Below are positions 51,656-64,000 of a DNA stretch of 64,000 bases, in pieces (the stretch's first letter is position 1; the number at the start of each line of letters is the position of its first letter). The DNA comes from Vespa crabro (lineage: Eukaryota > Arthropoda > Insecta > Hymenoptera > Vespidae): NCBI RefSeq assembly GCF_910589235.1, contig NC_060977.1, positions 1,281,001-1,345,000 on the forward strand. Direction: 5' to 3'. The position numbers and the translations under genes are program-made. Below the pieces are notes generated by a model that ran no database searches, had not been told where the DNA came from, and was given only the letters and a program-made list of their open reading frames with translations.

Positions 51656-52218
51656 TCATGTCAAGTAGAGCACGTAGATACGGACGAAAAATTATTTTTC
51701 GTAGTAAAATAATTCGATCTAATGCATTTTGTTCTCGTTGAACTGTTTCTTTTTTTTTTGCTTTTTCCTTTCTCATAATGGGAAGAGCTAATCTTTTTTT
51801 TTTTTTTTTTTTTTTAACATATTTATATTTAATACTAATGGTTTAATATGATCAGAATGAAAGATTTAAATATGGAAAGGATTTTTTTGTTCCTATTTTA
51901 TCTTTCTTCTTTTCTTTTTTTTTTCCTTCTTTCTTTTTTTACAGAGGGGCGGGGAGAGATAATTTCAATGTGACGATTCGAGTGTAAAAAGTGAAAAAAA
52001 AAGAAAAAAAAAAGAAGAAAAAGAAAGAACGTATTCGAGGAGAAGAAATTATACTATCGAATTGCAAACATAACTGGCTCATGTCCGTTGTAAACTGGGC
52101 CGTGTAACAAAGGCTCAGAGGCAAGAAGGTAAAGAACTCCGGTTCTCGATAAGTAGAGCATGAAGCATAAGTAAGCGTTCTTTACTTGTATACGTGAAAA
52201 TATGCACGCTTGAATATA

Positions 52219-52220
<2 letters not shown>

Positions 52221-52288
<68 letters not shown>
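52221..52288. repeat. (TA)n microsatellite with one GT interruption
   Basis: Two (TA)n blocks separated by ATGTATA. Confidence 0.95.
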
Positions 52289-52290
<2 letters not shown>

Positions 52291-52623
52291 TAAGAGGGGC
52301 AGGAAACGAGGAGAACGCCGCTCGAGCTCGTTTCGAAGCCGCTCGTCTTTCACCAATTGTTTTCCTTCTCTTCGAGCGGACTTCCTGTGCGGAAAGAGAG
52401 AAGAATTTCACATTCGTTTCCTACTGTCAGAAGCACAAACTATGCGATATCATGATACGGAATGATATTATCGTGTATAGACGAAAGTCTAAGCGACACT
52501 TTTTTTTTTTTTGTTCTTTTTTACTTTGCTTCCTCTTTCCATCTTTTCGTCTCGTTTGTACGTTTATCGATCTATGGGCATTAGAATTTTGTCTTTCTTT
52601 GTTTTTTTTTCCTCTTCTTTGTT

Positions 52624-52655
<32 letters not shown>

Positions 52656-54076
52656 TTTTATTATTATTTTATTTCTTCTTATCTTACTCACGATTTTTGA
52701 TATATGATTTATTTTTATAATTTAAGGAGAGGAGAAAAATTAAAGGAAAATTTTTCTTCCTCTAATGAAACCTTTAAAATGATGATTGGAAAAAAAAAGG
52801 TATCGTGCAAATCTACTTGAGTTCATCAACCTCGATGGTTTTTTTTTTTTTTTTTTTTTCTTTGGCATTAACGTGACAAGAACCGAATGAATGAGGAGAT
52901 ATCCAGTGTCACCAAGAAGAAGAAAGATCGTTAGATCGGCTACTACTCGTCGATTGGTTCTTCTAGTCACGGTGCAAAAAAAGACTGGATTTCTCGAGAA
53001 GCACCGTTAGTCTTAGGTAACGATTAAAGTTGTTAGATGACAAGATGATGGAATTTAATCTTTTCTAACGGCTAATTTCGTTTCCTTCGGCAATTCGATT
53101 TCTTCTTTTGCGTTGCTTTTTTTCTTATCTGTCATTTCTTTTGTTTCCTTCTTTTGTTTTTTCTTTTTCTTTTTCTTTTTCTTTATTCTAATTGAGAATC
53201 ATTAATATGAACGGAAGACGCAAAAAACCTGTTCGATTTCCGTTTGTCATAAAGTGCAAAGGCATTTTTCAAAGTGATATTTTTAATTAACACGAAAAAG
53301 AAGAAACTATTACAGATTATTAATTTTTATTTTAATTTGAATATTAATTTAATCGAAGGATTTCATTTGACGACCTCGACATACTTCAAGTGTGACTAAT
53401 CGATAAATAATTGGAATTTAATCATCTGTAAGATCGGTGTAGATGTTAAAATATTTTATTTTAATTTTAATTTTAAAACATATTCAATCAATGAATTATT
53501 TTAAAACATTTCAATATAATAATTCGATTTTTTTTTTTTTTTTTTTTTTTTAATGAAATCGTAATTATATTTTTATGTAAATATGAAGATTTATTTTAAC
53601 AAGAGGATTTAGAATAATCAATTTGATCAAAATCATAATATGAAAATAATTAAATTTCAATTGGATATGCGTTATAATTAATTACACTTCTTGTTATAGA
53701 AGAGCATTAAATTATTATTTAAAATTAATATTTAAAATAATTAATTCGAAAACAAAAGGGAGGATGACGTTTACAACCTTGACATATTAATGCGTCTTTG
53801 GAATGAAAATTATTAATTTCCATGAACTCTGAATCAGTCAAGAGGTTGGTTAAAAAGAAACGAAGTCCGTGTGGAAAAAACGTGGTACGTTCGATTCAAT
53901 TCGTTTTAAGCGAAATGCTCATCGATATTCATGGCGAGTAGTTGAAACGTAGGTACAAATTAATATCGTGACCATTCGTACGACGGCCGTCCTCCGTTAT
54001 TTTCAATGGGATGAGTGAACGCTTTAAAAAAGGAACAAGGATGGGAAGGAGATTTAAATAAAATCAGAATGAAATT

Positions 54077-54118
<42 letters not shown>

Positions 54119-55600
54119 AAGAAAAAGAAAGAAAGAGACTGACTACTCGTTAGAAGTTTTAGTCTCTGCGGAAACGAAGGTCGCGCATTAAAATAATAAG
54201 CAGCCACGCATTAAAACGATTACAGTGCAAAGTGAAGCGACAGACGAAAGATTCCCTTCTACATTTAAAGAGATCTTCTCCGCCAACGCATGCTTCTACT
54301 TTCTTTCTTTTTCTTTTTCTTTTTCCTTTTCTTTCTCTTTTTCCTTTTCTTTTTTTCTTTTTTCTTCCATGTTGTCGACGGTGGTCTCGAACCGAGACCG
54401 AGAACGACTTTTACATCTATCGTTTCTCTTCTTCTGCTTCTTCTTCTTCTTCTCTTCTACTTTTCTAGACACTCCGTACGCTCTAACAAGCACGAGCGAC
54501 GTTTTCCGCAACGCGAAGATCTAACTCAGACTACAATCTCTCCTCCTCCTCCTCCTCCTCCTTTCTCCTCCTCTTTCTCCTTCTACTCATCCTTCTACAT
54601 CTCTGGAAATCTCTCCAGAGATTTTATCGTCCATTCTTTTCTCTCCTCTCTGGGATTTGTTACACTTCTCTTGTACTTTCTTTTTTGTTTTTTCCTTTTC
54701 TCTTTTTTCTGTCTTTCTTTTTTTTTTTTTTTTATGTTTCTTATTTCTCTTATTTTCTCTCTTTGCTCTTCTCTTTTCTCGTAATGAAAATCTGATATTC
54801 CTTATATCTATCGACATTGAGATGATTCAAAAGGGTTAATAATAAAAAAAGAAAAAAAAAAAAAAAAGAAAAAAAGAAAGAAGAGGAGAAAAATATGAAG
54901 CGACAAATAATAAAATTTCCAAGGTCGATTTTATTTGAAAGCATGTTCACTAACCTACTCGATTCATAGTCGATGTTATTGGACGCGTTACGTTTTCAAG
55001 GATTGTTACGAGTTACATGTGTGTACTTTCCCTAGAACCAAGTAGCACATGTCGTGCACCTTCGTCAAACAGATGGTTTCCAGACTTTTGACGGGCCGAA
55101 CAAAAAGGTCCACCGTCGGGCATCCACGCGAGAGAGTTAGAGAAGGATGGAGAGAGAGAAAGGAAGAGAGAAAGAGAGAAAGAGAGAAAGAGAAAGAGCT
55201 TGTGCTCGCACTGATTTGGCAGCTGTCGAACGCTTTCGGTATTCGTCCAGCTGCCACGTTAATTTCGCTTTGAGTCTGACGACTTCCTCCATCGACATTT
55301 TCTTATTAGTTGTTCCTCCGAACAATTTTAGATGAATAAAATTTTCATGAAAAATTCGATCGTTCGAATATTATCCATCATAAGATTCAGATATCTTTTA
55401 ATTCTTTTCCTTTTTTTTCTCTCTCTTCCTTTTTTTTTTTTTTCTTTTTTTTCTTACAAGATTGATTAATGTTTGTAGCGTTGGCGTGTATTTGCATAAT
55501 TATTCAAATTATTATTCGTATGAAAAAGTCGACGAATTCAAGTAATCCATTCAATTCATATTACTATTTCCTAGGGATCTTTAAATTTTCATAGAATGCA

Positions 55601-55632
<32 letters not shown>

Positions 55633-56223
55633 ATCAATCGATTCTGTAAAAATTGGTCGAAGTTTTAATTCGCTTTCTTTTCTTTTCTTTTTTCTTTTTT
55701 CTTTTTTCTTTTTTTTTTTTTCTTAAATCCTTTGAGTGTCGATAATCGAAATTATCACTAATATATAAAATGAGAAAAATTCGATTAAATCCAATCGAGA
55801 TCGTGGGCTAAATATTTCTTCCTTTTTATTTTCTTTTCTGATCACAGATATATACCTTCCAAAAATAAAATGTTCCTTTACGTTTCAAGATCGTAACTAT
55901 AGATTATAGTAAAAAAGAAAACTGATAATAATAATAATAATAATAATAATCGTACGAAGCGTTTGCAGATAATAAAAGTAAAAGAGAAGGTAGAGGACCG
56001 TAGGTAGGCATCGGATTATCTTTTACGAGGGTTATTCTCGAGAATCCTGGTCGATCTGAAAATTGCAAACGACAGTTGTCCTCTCTCTTTCTTTCTCTCT
56101 CTCTCTCTCTCTCTCTTTCCCCTCTTTGTCGCATTCCTTCCGGTCGTCCGTATTTTCGGTTGCGGAGACGTGCAAAAGGTCTACTTTTACGGTTGTACGA
56201 AAAGAGGGCCAAGAGTGAGAGTA

Positions 56224-56292
<69 letters not shown>

Positions 56293-56582
56293 ATTCGATA
56301 TTCCAGTCGCGAAGGAAGATGTCCTCTCGCGTCTCTTCTCAAATTGACTGGCTACACCCCTTTACCCGTCCACCTTTACGCCTCTCCAGGACCTCTTCTC
56401 TTTCTCTATGTCCTCTTCGAGTCCTATCTCTATTCCTCTTTCTCTCTATCTCTCTCTTTTTGGCCTGACTCGAATTTTTTATTAAATCCTCGCTACTCAA
56501 TAATGTGCCGACTTCTCGCGTGTATCGAAATGAAACGCAATTTTCACCGTGACCGTGCGCTACGGATCCCAACCCTCGACCA

Positions 56583-56614
<32 letters not shown>

Positions 56615-57417
56615 TGAGTGAGAAGGGGTAAGGGAGGGTGTCAAGGGGTTTATTTACTCCCATCTTTCCGTTTCCTCCAAACCCCTACCTTACTCTCTAC
56701 CTCTTCCAATTGGATGCTCGTTTGCTCTCCTTCGAATCCTCTCGCCCTCTCGATCCGTCCATTTTTTTTCTCTCTCCCTCTTTTTTTTTTCTTTTTTTTT
56801 CTTTTCATCCTCTCTTCCTCTTTCGTACGTTCGTTGGTTCGTTCATTCGTTGGTTGCTTCATTTTCGGCTTTCGACAAATCTCAAATAAAATTCGCTTCT
56901 CTCTGAACTTCACGCGTCATAGTTTTCTGCACAGGTTGCTTTCTCAGTGTGGTTTGCTTCGAGTTTTACCGTTTACTTTTCCAAGACTCTTATTTTTATA
57001 TGACGAATAAAAAAGTTCTTTTAAAATCGTCGAATTTACTTTCGCGAAGAGATTTTTTTTCTTTTTTTCTTTTTTTCTTTTTTCTTCTTTTTCTTTTTTT
57101 AATTTTTGCGAACGTTTGTACGATATTATTTGTAATCTTTTCTTTTTATTATTATTATTTTTTTTTTTTAAATACGATATTATTTATCGACAGAAAATAT
57201 GATAGTTAGGATATCGAAGTTTTCTACGAATTTTCAGAATACTAATCTATGAATTAAAAATATTATGTATTTCTTCGATGAAAAAAAGTTTTAATAATAA
57301 TTTCGAATAGTAGTAGGAATATTGAAAATCTGATAATCAAAAAAGAAAAAGGAATTATTTAAATGTAGGAAAAATATGGTACTCCGTATTTCTTGGATTC
57401 AAAATTCATTTTTAATA

Positions 57418-57457
<40 letters not shown>

Positions 57458-58562
57458 CCTCTCCCCACCTATCTATCCCCCCTCTCCGTTCGATATCATA
57501 GTTGGTGGGCGAAAACGGGATAATTTCGATATTCGTTTGAAGGGTCGAGTCGATCAAAGTTATCAGTTTCTCGTTCTCGTTCTCGCATATAAATATATAT
57601 GCATGTGCATATATATACATATGCATACACATGTATGTACGTATGTGTGTGTGTGTGTGTGTGTCTGCATATAAGGTCTTCACTGTGTGTACATCGCGTA
57701 GCTCTCACCTTGATTACTCACCTGGGGTATCAGCTACAAGGTATGCATACCCGCATGTTTGCTCGAATAATTGGGAAGCTATATGCGGATAGGAATAACC
57801 CAGCGCGTACCGAATCGAAATTCAATCTGCCTCTCGAAAACCGTGCGACCGATCATCCCGATAAGGATCTCTCTCTCTCTCTCTCCGATCTACTTGTATC
57901 ATCCAATACGAAACTCGCCACCGAAATCGCTCGGAATTTGCTCGTAGTCCTACTACAACGCCTCTCCAATTCGTCTCCTCCCCCCCTTCCCCCTCCAATC
58001 TTTCTCTTTCTCTCTCTGTCTAGAACCATTCTTCTCGTTCACTGTATCTATGATCGTTTCGATTATGAAAACGTATTCGAACGCAAACGTTCCTACGTTT
58101 AATAGTTTCTTAACATTTAAGAAGAAAAAAAAAGAAATGACCTCGGTGTATATATGTATATATATATATAATTAAATATATACATTAATTAACTATTTAT
58201 AAATCATATTTTGTGTTATTATTAAATTCTTATCTAAAAAATTTAAGAAATATTTTCTATTTAAATAACTTTTCTTACATTTAAATTACTCTTAATATTA
58301 ATTAAACATAAGATTATAAAATAATTAAATATATTAAAAATTTTTATTTTTAAATAAATATTACTTATTTATCAGTTATAATTTATAAGATAACTATCAA
58401 ATCACATTCTTAATTATTGTAAGAATAATTATAAAAATTTATTTATAAGTTATAATATATGACATATCTTAAATTATTTATTAATTATGATAATAATTAT
58501 TTTTACTTTATTTAAATTCTTAAATAATATTCGATTATGTAATGTAATATGTGACATATCTT

Positions 58563-58566
<4 letters not shown>

Positions 58567-58610
<44 letters not shown>
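58567..58610. repeat. (AT)n microsatellite abutting a mariner-type MITE
   Basis: The tract ends exactly where the terminal repeat of the element begins, as expected when a TA-targeting transposon inserts into (TA)n. Confidence 0.93.
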
Positions 58611-58612
<2 letters not shown>

Positions 58613-58689
58613 GTTGGAAACTATGAAACGGCCGTTTTAATTTAGTTATTTATTATCATTCAACGCCCGTTTCATAGTTTCCAACCTAA
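58609..58689. mobile_element. Short mariner-type MITE, 81 bp
   Basis: Near-perfect terminal inverted repeats of about 27 bp begin TTAGGTTGGAAACTATGAAA at the left and end TTTCATAGTTTCCAACCTAA at the right, with one mismatch inside. TA dinucleotides flank both sides. TTAGGTTGG-like ends and TA targets are typical of mariner/Tc1 elements in Hymenoptera. The interior is only about 27 bp, so this is a deletion derivative able to fold into a long hairpin. Confidence 0.85.
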
Positions 58690-59899
58690 TATATGGAGGT
58701 TTCAATTAAATCTGCAATTCTCTGCTTATGCTTTAGGTTTTTATAAATAGTGAAAAATGATAAAATGATAGATTTCAATTATTTCGATTGATCTCAATTA
58801 AGTTTTTTTTTGGAATTTTGTCGAACGTAGGATAATGACGAAGGAGAAAAAATAAGCAATCTTTTTTTATTATTCATTTCGAATTATTTCTTCTCAAAAA
58901 CTTTTTCTCAGACGCAATATAATCCAATGGAATTGGAAAGGATAAACGTTATAAATCACATTAAAACTTCTCGGAATGCTCGTTGGGTATTTAGAATGAA
59001 AGGTAACACTTTACCAAGAAATAATTATTCGTGTCAGAAAAATATATCGGTTTGAGACGTTTCCCTCAAGGAACGCGATTACGATCGTTATAATATTCTT
59101 GCGGTGAGGCAACTAAGATGTATTTGAAAGGAAAAGCGGCGAACCATTTAGCTACAGGGATTTAATGTTCAACAGTAAAATTTCTATTCTCGCAACGACG
59201 AAGAAGTGGAGTGGTTTCGTTCGTGTCGTCCTTTGAAGGTCGTTCGTGCTGAATCAACGATGCCTACGTTGAAATCAACGAGAGATCCCTAAATCTGCTT
59301 TCTCTCTCTCCCTCCCTCTCCCTCTCCCTCTTTTCCTCTCTCTCTTTCTCGCTCTTCCTCTTTTATACTCTCTCACAAGCTGTACCTAGATGATCCTCTT
59401 CTTTCGAGAAACTCGTAAAAGAGCTTTTTAACTACGGCTGTTAAAATGAAAATTGCCAGGAATCGATTCTACTTTAACAAAAGCAACCTTGAAATCTCTC
59501 AACAATGTGATAAACGTTCAATATGGTGATTCGAAAATCGTAATGAATTTTCTCTTTCCTTCTTTCTTTCTTTCTTTCTTTATTTCTTTCTTTTTCCATT
59601 TCAATCTCAAATTGAATACGATATAATGGACGATTATAACGAGCGATAATTTAGTAGCAATAATGGTAGACAATAGATATAGCATTGTGAACAACGAAGC
59701 GTTAAAACGTTTTCACGCGTGGCTCTATATATATATTTGCGTGTGCACGTATGGATATGGATGGATGGATGGATGGATGGCTGGTTGGATGAATGAATGA
59801 ATGTATGTATGTATGTATGTATGTATGTATTTATGTGTGTGTGTATATATGTTGCGTAAACAGTTCCACTCTCGCACGTGCTACTCTCTTCTTTCTCTT

Positions 59900-59937
<38 letters not shown>

Positions 59938-60630
59938 TGTATGCGAGTGCATTGTACGCACGCCGGAAGCGGCTTTTCGGCCATTGCCAAAGCAAAACAA
60001 TGGCTAAAGAAACGTGCGAGGGTGGCCCGCGTTATATTCGTAGGACCGACAAAAAGAACAAACTTTTGATCTTTATTTTTCCTCTCTTTCTTTTCTCATT
60101 TACGATTTCTATAAAGAACGAGAGAGAAAGGGCGAGAGATAGTAAAAAAGGAAAAAAAAAAGGAAAAAAAAAAAAAAAAAACAGAAAAAGATAGAGGGTA
60201 GATATCCCCATGATTTTTTCTAATATTCACCGGAGTTTCCTCATGCACATTGTAAACCAGAAAGTCGTTTTTATGGCATATCGATGCAATGATGACGATG
60301 TTCAAAAAAAAAAAAAAAAAAAAAAAAAAGAAAAAAAGAAAAAGAAAAAGAAAAAAGAAACAAAAAGTTCAATGGTAGATGCGAAATTGATCTCCCGTTA
60401 TGAGAAAATAAAAAATCACCATTGGGGGGCAGAGAGGGGAGGACGCGGCGACGGCTACAACGTCGCTCCTCTGATGCAACGAGTTTTCCTGACTCGGCGG
60501 AAAACAAAAAATTGCTCTCGGACTCGGTTCGTGTTTGGAGGAAAAAAATTTGTGGTAGAGACGGATTTTTATGCGACCCGACGTATCCGTCCAGCTAAAA
60601 TTTATTCTCTTTCGCGATGAGATTACGACA

Positions 60631-60688
<58 letters not shown>
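60631..60688. repeat. (CT)n microsatellite
   Basis: Uninterrupted (CT)n followed by imperfect CT and T-rich DNA to about 60850. Confidence 0.96.
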
Positions 60689-60692
<4 letters not shown>

Positions 60693-61062
60693 ATCTTTTT
60701 CTCTCTCTCTCTCTATCTATCTTTTTCTCTCTGTCTCTTTTTTTCTTTTTCTTTTTTTTGTTCGTCTGCTTGTTTGTTTGTAGGTTTTTTTTGTCTTTAC
60801 TTTTTTTTTTTATTTTTATTTTTATTTTTATTATTTTTTTTTTATCTTTTTTTAATATGATTTCCGACACCCGAGTATTTACGAAGAATTTATTAGCGAT
60901 CGCACTTAGCTGATTAATTCTTTTTTTGCTCGAACGATCGTAGAATAAGAGAAAAAGTGTATAAAAATTAATAAGATTATTGATAATAAATCAAATTGGC
61001 GATCATAATCGAAGATCTCTAAGTATAAATCTTCTTTGTATCTCTTTTCTTTTTTCTTTCTT

Positions 61063-61068
<6 letters not shown>

Positions 61069-61109
<41 letters not shown>
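61069..61109. repeat. Poly(T), about 41 nt
   Basis: Uninterrupted T run preceded by (TTTC)n. Confidence 0.95.
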
Positions 61110-61110
<1 letters not shown>

Positions 61111-61568
61111 AATACCACAGAACTAACAATTTATGTATGGAATAAGTTATGTTAATGATCATTTATCGAAGAACTACGGAACGCGATCGAATTTATCAAA
61201 CATTATAAGGATAATAAGTCGATCAAATGATATTATTCATATCATATTGAATATTATTATAATTGATTAAATCGATGATCTACGATTAAAGATATCTTCT
61301 TCGTCTATTATTGCTCCTATGAATATGATGGGGGAGGGAGGAAAAAAAGCACGAAAGTAAAAGGAAAAAAGAAAAAAGGAAAAAGAGGAAATAAATAAAT
61401 CCGTAAAATTTATTAGAACACATGGAGTAGCATCGAACTCGTGGTACGGTGAAGTGCAATTTGGCTGTCGGTCTTGTTAATTATCGTGCCCAATTAGCCG
61501 TGGTTTCGGTCGCGTACTGCGCGTCCATCACGCGGGACACATGCCATCGTGGAACGAGCATCCATTCG

Positions 61569-61615
<47 letters not shown>

Positions 61616-62274
61616 ACTCTCTTACTCATACTATCACGTAGTTCGCTGGTACTCACCTTTCACGAAGGTGAATACATTCAGGGAACAGAAACTAGGGGAG
61701 AAGGTGGAGAAGGATGTGTAGATTGTGGAGGTGTAGGTGGAGGAGGAGGAGGTGGAGGAGAGAGAGAGAGAGAGAGAGAGAATGATTTCTAGACCTTCGT
61801 AAACGTATACCAAGGTGTATGGGGCGCATTCGCATCGTGTGCTCGCATCGTTTGCCACGTGCAAACTCATGCACAACTCATATGCCAGATCGTCGTGTGA
61901 CTGTGTGTGCATGCGTGTGTCTGCGTGTGCGTGTGCGTGTATGTGTGTATCTATGTATGTGTTTCGATTGCATCGACGTAATTTCCTGCTAACACCCCTC
62001 GAGCGACGGATAATCGATCGTTTATTCGTTCTCGATTATTTTCGTTATCACTGCTCGATATTCGTCTAATGAGTTATGACGACGAATTAATTTCTTTTTC
62101 TTTTTTTTGTTTTCATAATATATATATATATATTATGCTTCATGTATGTTTCATTCGTTTCATTATTACGTAAAATAATTAAGCAATTTGTTCGCTCTCG
62201 ATTATCTGTCTTTTTTATTTTTTTATTGCTTATTCAATATTGATAACGATCTCGGTAATTAATTTTCCTTTTTC

Positions 62275-62322
<48 letters not shown>

Positions 62323-62896
62323 TATCATGTAAATTATTTTTGGCAATTAATCTTCTATTATTAATCATTATAAATTTCATATATATACATATTAAAACAT
62401 TGAATACAATAGCGCGAGCAAACGAGTCTCTATTTTATTTTGGTAAAGTACGCGGAGTGTGATGCGTCAGATTGATGTAATGTGAGTGTGAGTGTGTGTA
62501 CTTCGTAGAATGTATATCGTTGAGAATTTTATATTTTATATTCGATCGACAGAGTCTCTCTCTCTCTCACTCTCTCTTTCTCTCATTCTATCTTTCCCAC
62601 TCACGACGAGTACCGGTATTATTTTCGTTTGATAAATTGATCACGCAGTAACATTAAAGTCTCGATGGTTACACGCGTTCCGACGATTAATCTGTAATAA
62701 TATTGACGCGCACACTCGTACAAATAATCGATACCAATATCGATATATATGATACAATAATTGCCAATTATATATTATGATGGTTGATTATACGTAATTG
62801 AAAAAACTTAACTCCAATGAAAATTTTCAATCTGACAAGCGTTCTCTTTTTCTGTACTTTCTTTTTTTCTTTCTTTTTTTTTTTAATTTTCTTTTT

Positions 62897-62931
<35 letters not shown>

Positions 62932-63761
62932 TTTTTATGATTTAATCTCACAAAATTTTTCATGCGCATTTTCTTTATTATATTAAAACTTATATCGAAA
63001 TGTTTCTATTCCATTGTAAATTTTATTTAACAAATTATCACGTGACTTTTTACTAATTCCTCGCACGCATATTATAAAATTGAAACTAGTGTCGTATTAG
63101 AATATCTTAACATGTAGAAAAACTTTCACGTGACTTTCAATGGAATTTTTTTGTATATTACTCTTGTGATCTCTTTCTTTTTTCTTTTCTTTTTTTTTTC
63201 TTTTTAATGATTTTTTTTTCTGTCCACACACACACACATACGCACACACACACATCTACTACGTGATTACGAGGAGATACGACGACGTAGGATACTCACG
63301 GAAGAAGGCGTCATAGGCTCTCGCTTATTTTGTTGCAAATGCATGTCGCGTTCGGTCGATGGACATGCTCTGAATGCAAACCGTAACCAACCAACGTGTT
63401 TCCCCATGGAGAAACGTACGAACGTCCAGAGATAGTCGCGTAGATGGATAGAATGCATGGTAGAGAGAACGAAAGAGAGAGAGAGAGAGAAAGAGAGAGA
63501 GTAGAAGGGTAGAGGTTAAGCAAGAGAGAAGGTGAAAGCACGAACGTAGAGTATAGGGAGTGAGGTTGAGTCTGGGGGTGTGGTAGAGGGTGGTTGGTGT
63601 ATTCCCTGCGGAGATTTTCGTGTATTCGCCCGCAGGAATGTCCCGGCCGAGGATTCCCTCGGGGTACGCGTGCGATTATGTAATTCCCGCTTTGGTTTGA
63701 TTCAATTTCGAAAATCGTTCAATTTCCTACACGTCGAACGAATCACTTCTACATACATGGT

Positions 63762-63789
63762 TATATATATATATATATATATATATATA
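63762..63789. repeat. (TA)n microsatellite
   Basis: Uninterrupted; a compound (AC)n-(AT)n tract follows at 63872-63916. Confidence 0.93.
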
Positions 63790-63870
63790 CTATTTTCTAA
63801 GTATATATTTTTTCTCCACCCATTCATGTATTCGTTCGTCATTATTTTTTAAATGCATTTCTCTTTCTAT

Positions 63871-63915
<45 letters not shown>

Positions 63916-64000
63916 CATATTTTTTCTTTCTGTTATTCTCACATGTAAACAATAGTATTTATTTTTGAAATACATGTTTCCTGTCTTTTCTATGTAACAT

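Overview
The window is nuclear DNA from an insect, most likely an aculeate hymenopteran; the order is inferred from the protein sequences and overall genome style, and no species can be named. The DNA is very AT-rich, genes are split by short GT-AG introns, and intergenic and intronic DNA is full of (GA)n, (AT)n and (CA)n microsatellites and poly(T) runs. Almost all longer open frames inside the (GA)n/(CT)n tracts are repeat translations such as SLSLSL or RERERE, and these were not called as genes.

Region 1 (1 to about 16 kb) is gene-dense. The minus strand at the left edge carries the first two coding exons of ribosomal protein eL43 (RpL37A), which runs off the window. About 0.8 kb away, divergently on the plus strand, is a complete five-exon SH3BGRL/Sh3beta gene (1403-3276). 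A 6 kb AT-rich stretch without a clear gene follows. Next come a complete six-exon uracil phosphoribosyltransferase homolog on the minus strand (9224-10674) and, head-to-head 0.57 kb away, a complete 13-exon DHX36-type (RHAU, G-quadruplex) DEIH helicase on the plus strand (11246-15690). Helicase intron 8 carries a textbook piggyBac-type MITE. The UPRT/DHX36 gap holds an unexplained 81-codon minus-strand open frame behind a good splice acceptor.

Region 2 (15.7-27.9 kb) has no gene I can support. It is microsatellite-rich intergenic DNA with a few non-repetitive, GC-richer islands, a strong G-quadruplex motif and one set of diverged tandem repeats.

Region 3 (27.9-64 kb) holds the 5' part of a Methuselah-like family B GPCR, best match Mth-like 1. 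Three coding exons (27896-33483) encode the signal peptide, a cysteine-containing ectodomain and TM1-TM2. The open reading frame continues across a donor at 33484, but no further receptor exon was recognised up to 64000. If the annotation is right, that intron exceeds 30 kb. It contains dense microsatellites, three-copy diverged minisatellites, an 81-bp mariner-type MITE and candidate regulatory islands.

The genes are housekeeping functions (translation, redox-fold adaptor, pyrimidine-salvage-like, RNA helicase) arranged in two divergent pairs, next to one long-intron receptor gene. They do not form a pathway, and I see no prokaryotic-type system, CRISPR array, rRNA or tRNA here. All exon boundaries come from reading splice sites and checking that phases join; no alignment was run.
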